Below, one piece after another: positions 5,441-11,822 of a stretch of DNA of 11,822 nt. Both the position numbers and the translations under genes were made by a program. Numbering within the stretch: the stretch's first letter is position 1; every line of letters starts with the position of its first letter. Source of the stretch: Acidimicrobiia bacterium (GTDB lineage: Bacteria; Actinomycetota; Acidimicrobiia; IMCC26256; BP-133); the NCBI GenBank assembly GCA_025934385.1, contig JAICYE010000026.1, positions 1 through 11,822 of the forward strand. Reading direction: 5' to 3'. Under the pieces are notes generated by a model, which saw only the letters and a program-made list of their open reading frames with translations, did not search any database and was not told where the DNA came from.

Positions 5441-8230
5441 TCAGCCCGCCTGGCCGTAGAAGACACGTTCGACGACGGCCCGGCAGCGCCGGGTGAGGCG
5501 GCGGTAGTCCTCGCGGAGTTCCCTGACGGGCCGGTGGGAGTAGCCCATCAGCCGGCCCAGGCGCTCGGCCTCGGCGCCGTCGGTCGGCAGCGAGTCGCCG
5601 GGGGCGCCGGTCAGGAGATAGCGGAGGTTGCGGGCCCGTTCGCAGAACCGGTAGGCCTGCTCCAGCGCGTCGGCGTCGGGGCCGTCGAGGTACCCGGCTC
5701 GGGCCAGCCGCGCCAGCCCGTCCACCGTCGAGGTCGTCTGCACCGATGGATCCTCGGCGCCGTGGATCAACTGGAGCAGCTGCACCGTCCACTCCACGTC
5801 GGACAGTGATCCCCGGCCGAGCTTGAGGTGGAACTGCGGGTCCTCCCCCGGCGGGATCCGCTCCCGCTCGATGCGGGCCTTCATGCGGCGCACCTCGCGG
5901 ACCGACTCCGGCGGGAACGGATCGCGGAACACGAAGGGCGCCACCATGGCGCAGAACCGTTGCGCCAGCCCGGGATCGCCGGCCACGGGCCTCGCCTTCA
6001 GGAGCGACTGGAACTCCCAGGTCAGCGCCCAGCGCTCGTAGTAGGAGCGATAGCCCTCGAACGACCGGGCCAGCGGCCCCTGCTTCCCCTCCGGCCGGAG
6101 GTTGGCATCGATGCGGAACGTCTGGCCCTCGGCGGTGGTGGCCCCGATGCTCGAGATCATCCGGGTGGCGATCTTCTCGGCGGCGTCGAAGTCGGCCGGC
6201 CCGGACCCGTCGTAGACGAAGAGGACGTCGATGTCGGAGGCGTAGGACAGCTCCCGGCCGCCGAGGCGGCCCATCCCGATGACGGCGAAGGGCACCCCCG
6301 GCGCCAGCTCCCGCAGCGTCGCCTCGACGCAGGCGTCGGCCAGGTTGGCCAGATCACAGGCGACGGCCTCGCCGGTGGCGAACCCGAGCAGGTCGCGGGA
6401 GGCGATCCGCAAGAGCTCGCGGCGCTTGAACCGCCGGAGCCCCTCCTGCCACTCGCCGGGATCGGTGCGCCAGGCCAGCGTCGAGAGCGCCTCCTCGACG
6501 AGCTCCTCCCGGCCCTTGGACCGGGCCAGGAACTCCTCGTCGGCCAGCGACGGCACGAACTCCGGATGCCGGCGGAGGGCGTCGCCCGCCAGCCGGCTCG
6601 AGCCCAACAGCCGGCAGACCCGCTCGGCCGCCCCCGGCGCCTCCCGGAACGCCACCGCCAGCGCCCCGGACCGGGCCCGGCCCTCGGCCAGCCGCCGGAG
6701 CTGGAGGAGGCCCAGGTCGGGGTCGGGCGTCTCCGACAGCCATTCCAGCAGCAGCGGGAAGAGCTGGGCCATCAGCTGCGACCGCCGCGACAGCCCGGTG
6801 GTGAGCTCGGCCAGCGCCGCCCGGGTCTGGGCCACGTCGCGGAAGCCGAAGGCGGCCAGCCGCTCCTCGGCGGCCTGCGGCGACAACGGGCCGGTGCCGG
6901 CGATGGCTTCCAGCAGCGGGCGGAAGAACAGCTTCTCGTGGATCGACCGCACCTGGGCCTGGTGGCGGCGGTGGGCGGCCTCGAACCGCTCCAGCGCCGT
7001 GGAAGTGCCCTCGTCGCGGTAGCCGAGCACCCGGGCCAGGTGGGTGCGGCCGGCGACGTCGGAGGGCAGGGCGTGGACCTGTGCCTCCTCCTCCAGCTGC
7101 AGCCGGTGTTCCACCGTGCGGAGGAACCGGTAGGCGGCGTCGAGGGTGCGGACCTGGGTGGTGTCGACATACCCGGCCCCGCCCAGCTGCTCCAGCGCCT
7201 CGAGCGTGTTGGGCGACCGGATGCCCGGGTCGTGGCGGCCGTGGACGAGCTGGAGGAGCTGGACGGCGAACTCGATGTCCCGCAAGCCCCCCCGCCCCCG
7301 CTTGATCTCCCGGTCGGTGAGACCCCGCCGGGAGACCTCCTCCTCGGCCCGGGCCGTCATCATGCGGACCTCCCGGACGGCGTCGGGGTCGAGCCGCTCG
7401 GGCCAGACGTGGGGGTCGGCGGCGGCCATGAAGGCCCCGCCGAGCTCGGCATCGCCGGCCACGGGCCGGGCCTTGATGAGGGCCTGGAACTCCCACGTCG
7501 ACGCCCACTTGTCCCAGTAGGCCCGGTAGGCGTCGAGGCTCCGGGACAGCGGCCCGGCCCGGCCCTCGGGCCGGAGATCGGCGTCGGTGCGGAAGACGAT
7601 GCCGTACGGCGTCGGCTGGGCCATCGTGGTCATCAGCGCCCGGGCGACCCGCTCGGCGGCCGCGGTGTCGCCGTCGTGGACGAAGAGGACGTCGACGTCG
7701 CTCGAGTAATTCAGCTCCCGGCCGCCGAGCTTCCCCATGCCGACGACGACGATGCGGACGTCGGCGCGGAGCGCCAGGCCCAGCGCCGCACCGAGGCAGC
7801 CCTCGGCCAGCGAGGCCAGCTCCCGGCCCACGGCCGGCAGTTCGGCGAAGGCCAGCAGGTCCCGGACGGCGATGCGGAGCAGCTCCCGTCGCTTCCAGCG
7901 CCGCAGTCCCCGGCCGGGGTCGGCGCCGTCGTCCTCCACCGCCCGGCGGGCCCCGGCCGTGTAACGCTCCAGCGGGCACTCGGCCGCCAGCCCGTCGGGA
8001 TCGTCGAGCGGGGCGAGCAGGCCCACGTCGGCGATGACCGCCTCCGACAGCGACCGGGAGGCGTCGATGAGCGCCACCAGCGCCGAGACGAAGAGCGGGT
8101 CGGCAGCCAGCCGGTCGGCCAGCTCGGGATGGGCGTCGAGCAGCCGGGTGAGGACGAGGCGGGCCTGCCGGGGCTCGGCCGCCCGGTCGATGACCTCGGC
8201 CACCTCCGGCGCGCTGATGACGGTCGACAT
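5441..8230 (-). CDS. glnE: Bifunctional glutamine synthetase adenylyltransferase/deadenylase GlnE
   Basis: This is a complete 929-residue GlnE, close to the 946 residues of the E. coli enzyme. It transfers AMP from ATP to a tyrosine of glutamine synthetase to switch it off, and removes the AMP by phosphorolysis. There are two nucleotidyltransferase units. The N-terminal one has GMGKLGG (164-170), SDVD with Asp178 and Asp180, and RTDADLRPEG; by family knowledge it is the deadenylylating half. The C-terminal one has GMGRLGG (652-658), SDID with Asp666 and Asp668, and RIDANLRPEG; it is the adenylylating half. Both pairs of metal-binding aspartates are intact, so both activities are expected. The halves also share KRRELLRIA and TWEFQ-L-KARPVAGD, showing internal duplication. 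The PII-type regulator and glutamine synthetase genes are not in the window. The start at 8230 has only a weak ribosome binding site. It is divergent from nadE across 82 bases. Confidence 0.97.
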   Translation of the reverse strand: MSTVISAPEVAEVIDRAAEPRQARLVLTRLLDAHPELADRLAADPLFVSALVALIDASRSLSEAVIADVGLLAPLDDPDGLAAECPLERYTAGARRAVEDDGADPGRGLRRWKRRELLRIAVRDLLAFAELPAVGRELASLAEGCLGAALGLALRADVRIVVVGMGKLGGRELNYSSDVDVLFVHDGDTAAAERVARALMTTMAQPTPYGIVFRTDADLRPEGRAGPLSRSLDAYRAYWDKWASTWEFQALIKARPVAGDAELGGAFMAAADPHVWPERLDPDAVREVRMMTARAEEEVSRRGLTDREIKRGRGGLRDIEFAVQLLQLVHGRHDPGIRSPNTLEALEQLGGAGYVDTTQVRTLDAAYRFLRTVEHRLQLEEEAQVHALPSDVAGRTHLARVLGYRDEGTSTALERFEAAHRRHQAQVRSIHEKLFFRPLLEAIAGTGPLSPQAAEERLAAFGFRDVAQTRAALAELTTGLSRRSQLMAQLFPLLLEWLSETPDPDLGLLQLRRLAEGRARSGALAVAFREAPGAAERVCRLLGSSRLAGDALRRHPEFVPSLADEEFLARSKGREELVEEALSTLAWRTDPGEWQEGLRRFKRRELLRIASRDLLGFATGEAVACDLANLADACVEATLRELAPGVPFAVIGMGRLGGRELSYASDIDVLFVYDGSGPADFDAAEKIATRMISSIGATTAEGQTFRIDANLRPEGKQGPLARSFEGYRSYYERWALTWEFQSLLKARPVAGDPGLAQRFCAMVAPFVFRDPFPPESVREVRRMKARIERERIPPGEDPQFHLKLGRGSLSDVEWTVQLLQLIHGAEDPSVQTTSTVDGLARLARAGYLDGPDADALEQAYRFCERARNLRYLLTGAPGDSLPTDGAEAERLGRLMGYSHRPVRELREDYRRLTRRCRAVVERVFYGQAG

Positions 8231-8300
8231 CGCCGCAGGAGTGTCCCACGGACGGCGCCCGCCACAGTCACCTCCGCCGCCTTCACTCCCCTCCGGCCCC

Positions 8301-8306
8301 TAATCT
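8301..8306 (+). promoter_or_regulatory. -10 element of nadE giving a leaderless transcript
   Basis: TAATCT fits TANNNT and ends exactly six bases before the nadE ATG, which would put the transcription start at the A of the start codon. No Shine-Dalgarno sequence lies in the gap (CGGGGC). The spacing is the same as that upstream of the ABC ATPase gene. A leaderless nadE-led mRNA is therefore likely, though inferred. No clear -35 was found. Confidence 0.55.
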
Positions 8307-8312
8307 CGGGGC

Positions 8313-10025
8313 ATGGCCCGACTGCGCCTTGCCGCCGCCCAGATCAACGTCACCGTCGGCGATCTGGCCGGCAACGTCGAGCGCATTCTGGCCGGCCTCG
8401 AGGCCGCCGAGGCGGCCGGTGCCGACCTCGTGGCCTTCCCCGAGCTGGCGATCACCGGCTACCCGCCGGAGGACCTGCTGCTCCGGCCGGCCTTCGTGGC
8501 CGAGGCCCAGCAGGCGCTGGAGAAGGTGGCCGCCCGCACCGGGCGGACCGCCGCCGTCGTCGGCTTCCCGCTGGCCGAGCGCGACCTGTTCAACGCCGCC
8601 GCCGTCTGCGCCGGGGGAGCCGTGCGGGGTGTGTACCGCAAATGGCTGCTGCCGAACTACGGAGTGTTCGACGAGGCCCGCTACTTCACCCGGAGCGAGG
8701 ATCCCGGCTCGCTGTTCGTCATCGGCGGGGTCCGGGTGGCGGTGTCGATCTGCGAGGACGTGTGGACCCCGACCGGCCCCATCGCCGCCCAGGCGGCCGG
8801 CGGCGCCGAGCTGGCCGTCAACATCAACGCCTCGCCGTACTACGCCGGCCGCATCGCCGAGCGGGCCACGATGCTGGCCACCCGGGCCGCCGACCACTCC
8901 GTCCCGATCCTCTACGTCAACCTCGTCGGGGGTCAGGACGAGCTCGTTTTCGACGGTGGTTCCTGTGTCTTCGACGAGTCCGGCCACCTCGTGGCCCGGG
9001 CGAAGCAGTTCGAGGAGGACCTGCTCGTCGTCGACCTCGACGTCCGCCCGACGTTCCGCAAGCGGCTCCTCGACCCCCGGGGACGGGCCAGCCGGCCGCC
9101 GCTGCCCGAGGTGCACATCTCGAACCCCCGGCCGCCGGTCGAGCCGCAGCCCGCCCGTCCGCCCCGGCTGGAACCCGCCTGCGGGCCCGAGGCCGAGGTG
9201 TGGGCGGCGCTGTGCGTCGGCACGGGCGACTACGTGCGGAAGAACCGCTTCGCCGATGTCGTCATCGGCCTCTCGGGCGGGATCGACTCGTCGGTGGTGG
9301 CGGCGGTGGCGGCCGACGCCCTCGGCCCAGAGCACGTGACCGGCGTCCTCATGCCGTCGCGCTACTCCAGCGACCACAGCGTGACCGACGCCGAGGAACT
9401 GGCCGCCAAGCTCGGCATCCGCACGCTGACGGTCGCCATCGAGGACGTCCACCGGGCATTCCTGGAGCTGCTAGGCGAGCCGTTCGCCGGCACCTCGCCG
9501 GGACTGGCCGAGGAGAACCTCCAGGCCCGCATCCGGGGCACGCTCCTCATGAGCCTGTCCAACAAGTTCAACTGGCTGGTGCTCACGACCGGCAACAAGA
9601 GCGAGATGGCCACCGGCTACTCGACGCTCTACGGCGACATGGCCGGCGGCTTCGCCGTCATCAAGGACGTCGAGAAGACCCTGGTCTACCGCCTGGCCCG
9701 GTGGCGCAACCGCCACGGTGTCGTGATCCCCGGAAACGTCCTGGAGAAGCCGCCGTCGGCCGAGCTCGCCCCCGACCAGGTCGACGCCGACTCGCTCCCG
9801 CCCTACGAGGTGCTCGACGCCGTACTCGAGGGTTACGTTGAAGGTGACCGGTCGGTAACCGAGCTCGAGGCGGACGGGCACGACCCCGCCGTCGTCCGGC
9901 GGGTGGCCCGGCTGGTGGATGTGAGCGAGTACAAGCGGCGCCAGGCCCCGCCCGGGGTCCGGGTGTCGCCAAAGGCCTTCGGCAAGGATCGGCGCCTGCC
10001 GATCACCAACGGATGGACGGGCTGA
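8313..10025 (+). CDS. nadE: Glutamine-dependent NAD+ synthetase NadE
   Basis: This 570-residue two-domain cytoplasmic enzyme makes NAD+ from deamido-NAD+ and ATP, using ammonia taken from glutamine. The N-terminal nitrilase-like glutaminase domain (1 to about 265) carries the Glu-Lys-Cys triad: Glu44 in AFPEL, Lys110 in YRKWLLPNYGVFDE, and Cys147 in SICEDVW. After a Pro-rich linker (about 262-290), the synthetase domain has the ATP-binding P-loop SGGIDSS (321-327). It also has TTGNKSEMATGYSTLYGD and the C-terminal segment PPSAEL.PDQ.D.DSLPPYEVLD. It is of the shorter, roughly 540-570 residue type rather than the 679-residue Mycobacterium tuberculosis type. The ATG at 8313 is supported by the -10 hexamer six bases upstream. 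Its stop overlaps the next gene as TGATG, so it probably leads an operon. Confidence 0.97.
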   Translation: MARLRLAAAQINVTVGDLAGNVERILAGLEAAEAAGADLVAFPELAITGYPPEDLLLRPAFVAEAQQALEKVAARTGRTAAVVGFPLAERDLFNAAAVCAGGAVRGVYRKWLLPNYGVFDEARYFTRSEDPGSLFVIGGVRVAVSICEDVWTPTGPIAAQAAGGAELAVNINASPYYAGRIAERATMLATRAADHSVPILYVNLVGGQDELVFDGGSCVFDESGHLVARAKQFEEDLLVVDLDVRPTFRKRLLDPRGRASRPPLPEVHISNPRPPVEPQPARPPRLEPACGPEAEVWAALCVGTGDYVRKNRFADVVIGLSGGIDSSVVAAVAADALGPEHVTGVLMPSRYSSDHSVTDAEELAAKLGIRTLTVAIEDVHRAFLELLGEPFAGTSPGLAEENLQARIRGTLLMSLSNKFNWLVLTTGNKSEMATGYSTLYGDMAGGFAVIKDVEKTLVYRLARWRNRHGVVIPGNVLEKPPSAELAPDQVDADSLPPYEVLDAVLEGYVEGDRSVTELEADGHDPAVVRRVARLVDVSEYKRRQAPPGVRVSPKAFGKDRRLPITNGWTG

Positions 10026-10777
10026 TGATCAACCGCAAGCAGGTGTCCAACGCCGTCACCGTCGTGCAGTTCGACCACGGCCGGGTGAGCGCCCTCGACC
10101 TGGAGTTCCTGCTGGCCCTGCGGGCCGAACTGGCCGACCTGGCCGAGACCGGCGCAGCGCTGGTGCTGACGGGGACGGGCTCGGCGTTCTCGGCCGGCGT
10201 CGACCTCGTCCGGATCCTCGACGGCGGCGCCGACTACGTCGCCCAGTTCATCCCCGCCCTTGTCGGCGCCTTCGACGATCTCTTCGCCTACGAGCGCCCG
10301 GTGGTGGCGGCGCTCAACGGGCACGCCATCGCCGGCGGCTGCGTGATCGCCGCCTGCGCCGACCACCGGTTCATGGCCGACGGGCGGGCCCGCATCGGCG
10401 TCCCCGAGCAGCTCGTCGGCGTCGCCTTCCCGGCGGTGGCCCTGGCCGCCGTGCGCTACGCCACCGGCGACGTCGGCGTGGCCGACCTCGTCAACAGCGG
10501 CGGGACGCACCTGCCGGCCGAGGCGCTGCGGCGCGGCCTGGTCGACGAGGTGGTGCCCGAGGCCGAAGTCCTCGACCGGGGGATGGCCAAGGCCGAGCAG
10601 CTGGCCCAGATCCCGGCGGCGACCTTCGCCCACACCAAGCGCTCGCTGCGGGACCGGTACTGGACGGAGGTCGAGACCACCGGCCGCCAGCGCGACTCCG
10701 AGATGCTCGAGCTGTGGAAGTCGCCGGAGACGTTCAGCGCCATTGCGGCCTACGTCCAGAAGACGCTCGGGAAGTAG
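10025..10777 (+). CDS. Enoyl-CoA hydratase/isomerase (crotonase) family protein
   Basis: This 250-residue protein is of usual crotonase length. Oxyanion-hole motifs are present: FSAGVDL (55-61) and NGHAIAGGC (98-106), whose backbone amides hold the acyl-CoA thioester. RIGVPEQLVG places Glu128 at the first catalytic glutamate position of enoyl-CoA hydratase. By my alignment the second glutamate is replaced by Asp154 (GDVGVAD). An acid is kept, but the exact reaction (hydration, isomerisation or hydrolysis) is uncertain. The C-terminal region with THTK-like AHTKRSLR and a long last helix is typical of the family. Two starts are possible. 10025 is chosen because it overlaps the nadE stop as TGATG; 10013 would add only four residues inside nadE. 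It is cytoplasmic and followed after 11 bases by a ferritin-like gene, suggesting a shared role in an acyl or lipid pathway. Confidence 0.88.
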   Translation: MINRKQVSNAVTVVQFDHGRVSALDLEFLLALRAELADLAETGAALVLTGTGSAFSAGVDLVRILDGGADYVAQFIPALVGAFDDLFAYERPVVAALNGHAIAGGCVIAACADHRFMADGRARIGVPEQLVGVAFPAVALAAVRYATGDVGVADLVNSGGTHLPAEALRRGLVDEVVPEAEVLDRGMAKAEQLAQIPAATFAHTKRSLRDRYWTEVETTGRQRDSEMLELWKSPETFSAIAAYVQKTLGK

Positions 10778-10788
10778 GCGGTGCCCTG

Positions 10789-11448
10789 ATGGCGGACCCC
10801 TCGGCACCGCGCTCGCCGTTCGCCCCCTGGGACCGGCGGGAGCTGCCCGGGCTCTTCACCGTGGAGGAGTCGGCCCGCCGCGTGGGCCACTACGCCTGGA
10901 TCGAGATGCGGCTCTTCGAGGCGCTGGGGGGATGGGTGGCGACCGTTCCCGAGCTCGACGTGAAGACGATGCTGGGCCGGCACTGTTACCACCACGCCTG
11001 GCACGCCGAGCTGTGGCACAAGCGCCTCCCCGAACTGCGGGAGATGCGGCCGGAGCGGATGATCCGGGCGGCCAACGCCGCGCTGCAGGCGTTCGTCGCC
11101 GCCCTCACCGAACCCGAGGCCCCCGAGCTCACCATCGAGAAGCTCGTCGGGGTGTACCGCGTGCTGCTGCCCCGCAAGATCGGCGCCTACACCTACCACC
11201 TGGCCGCCACCAGCCGGATCACCGACGGGCCGACGATCCGGTCGCTGGGCTTCATCCTCGAGGACGAGACGACCGACTGGCGTGAAGGGGAGATGGTCCT
11301 GCAATCGCTGCTGCAGAGCGACGAGGAGGTCGCCCGGGCCGGCCGGCGCCAGGGCGAGCTCGAGACGCTGATCAGCCGGGCGGGGGGCATCGCCGGCCCC
11401 GGTAGCCTCGGGGCGAACTCCGACTCGAAAGTGGGGGCTGCGTCATGA
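10789..11448 (+). CDS. Ferritin-like (possible diiron) protein with an incomplete metal site
   Basis: The 219-residue product is predominantly helical and looks like a four-helix ferritin-like protein. Helix 1 holds HYAWIEMRLFEALGGW with Glu39 and Glu44. Helix 2 holds HHAWHAELWHKRLPEL, with Glu74-Leu-Trp-His77 as an ExxH motif 35 residues after Glu39, the normal spacing for a diiron half-site. The second half is odd. Helix 3 (YRVLLPRKIGAYTYHL) has no clear glutamate, and helix 4 reads ILEDETTDWREGE (157-168) with acidic residues but no ExxH. The metal site may be altered, or the protein may be a partner subunit. I do not recognise a named function. The start at 10789 has an AGGCGGTG ribosome binding site five bases upstream. 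The stop overlaps the next gene as ATGA, so the two are translationally coupled. The last 25 or so residues look disordered. Confidence 0.75.
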   Translation: MADPSAPRSPFAPWDRRELPGLFTVEESARRVGHYAWIEMRLFEALGGWVATVPELDVKTMLGRHCYHHAWHAELWHKRLPELREMRPERMIRAANAALQAFVAALTEPEAPELTIEKLVGVYRVLLPRKIGAYTYHLAATSRITDGPTIRSLGFILEDETTDWREGEMVLQSLLQSDEEVARAGRRQGELETLISRAGGIAGPGSLGANSDSKVGAAS

Positions 11449-11822
11449 GGAAGGGTTTCCCGGCTGAGGACCTCGCCCGCGACAGCCGCTTCCGGCGGGC
11501 CCGCACCGAGGACCGCATCACCGATCCCCGCAACCAGTTCCTCTCCCAGCAGGGCCGCCGGGCCGGCCGCCTCACCCCGGAGCGGCCCGACGCCGCCCAC
11601 GCCGCCCGCCAGATGATGCACGGCATCTTCGTCGGCGAGATCCAGGCGCTGGAGGGCGCCGGCCGCACGGTGTGGGACTTCGACGCCGAGGAAGCCCCGT
11701 TCGCCCTCAAGCTCGACATGGCCCGCCAGTGCTGGGATGAGGCCCGCCACACCGAGATCTCGGTGAAGCTCGGCGAGTGGATGGGCACGGAGGTGGGCGA
11801 GTTCGCCGAAACGACGTTCCTC
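11445..11822 (+). CDS. Ferritin-like diiron protein, N-terminal part
   Basis: The frame is open from the ATG at 11445 to the window edge: 126 residues with no stop. After a basic N-terminus (about 1-45), helix 1 reads HGIFVGEIQALEGAGRTVW with Glu65 and Glu70. Helix 2 reads LDMARQCWDEARHTEISVK, with Glu99-Ala-Arg-His102 as a canonical ExxH motif 34 residues after Glu65. The DEARH form is typical of ferritin-like diiron enzymes and rubrerythrin relatives. The second iron-ligand pair would lie beyond base 11822. The start overlaps the previous ferritin-like gene's stop (ATGA), and a shared complex is likely. Such proteins act as oxygenases, desaturases or oxidases; which applies here cannot be told. 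Helix layout resembles the upstream protein, suggesting an old duplication, but the sequences are well diverged. Confidence 0.72.
   Translation, partial: MRKGFPAEDLARDSRFRRARTEDRITDPRNQFLSQQGRRAGRLTPERPDAAHAARQMMHGIFVGEIQALEGAGRTVWDFDAEEAPFALKLDMARQCWDEARHTEISVKLGEWMGTEVGEFAETTFL

Noticed and set aside
5828..8280. Very long plus-strand open frame opposite glnE, running on into nadE
   Set aside because: Its product is Pro/Gly/Arg-rich with no recognisable domain, it ignores the glnE and nadE boundaries, and both overlapped genes are unmistakable.
8231..8312. Search for a glnE promoter in the divergent gap
   Set aside because: Weak -10-like strings such as GACACT exist on the minus strand, but none has convincing spacing or a -35 partner, so none is listed.

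Overview
The window is very GC-rich, bacterial, and densely packed on both strands. It most likely comes from an actinomycete, with class Acidimicrobiia as the best guess. The grounds are inference: strong G/C bias at third codon positions, a GlnE adenylyltransferase, a DrrA/DrrB-type exporter, apparent leaderless promoters (a -10-like hexamer six bases before ATG), and a secreted protein with six GYWLV..DGGIFAFGDA repeats, a repeat type I associate with Acidimicrobiia.

Layout. (1) Bases 1-390, minus strand: N-terminal part of a membrane-anchored endonuclease/exonuclease/phosphatase (EEP) family protein, cut by the window edge. (2) 465-2263, minus: a two-gene DrrAB-like ABC exporter with an ATGA overlap and an inverted repeat over its presumed promoter and start codon. 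(3) 2351-2647, minus: a 98-residue stand-alone CBM48-like (isoamylase early set) protein. It is divergent from (4) 2750-5257, plus: a large secreted protein with three Cys-containing Ig-like modules, an IPT/TIG domain and a six-repeat probable beta-propeller. (5) 5258-5440: a convergent gap with two inverted repeats that may end transcription from both sides. (6) 5441-8230, minus: full-length glnE. (7) 8313 to the window end, plus: a tightly packed set of glutamine-dependent NAD+ synthetase (nadE), a crotonase-family enzyme, and two consecutive ferritin-like proteins, the last cut by the window edge.

How the genes work together. glnE and nadE diverge from an 82-base gap and both belong to glutamine/nitrogen metabolism: GlnE controls glutamine synthetase by adenylylation and NadE uses glutamine as its ammonia donor. 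Downstream of nadE the genes overlap or nearly touch (TGATG, an 11-base gap, ATGA), so they are probably one transcript. The last two genes are the least explained part of the window. One has a canonical E...ExxH half-site (DEARH). Its upstream partner has the first half-site but no recognisable second ExxH. They may form a two-component diiron or former-diiron complex, possibly acting with the crotonase on an acyl substrate; that link is inference from gene order only.

No rRNA, tRNA, CRISPR array or insertion sequence was seen. No stretch longer than about 185 bases lacks a gene.
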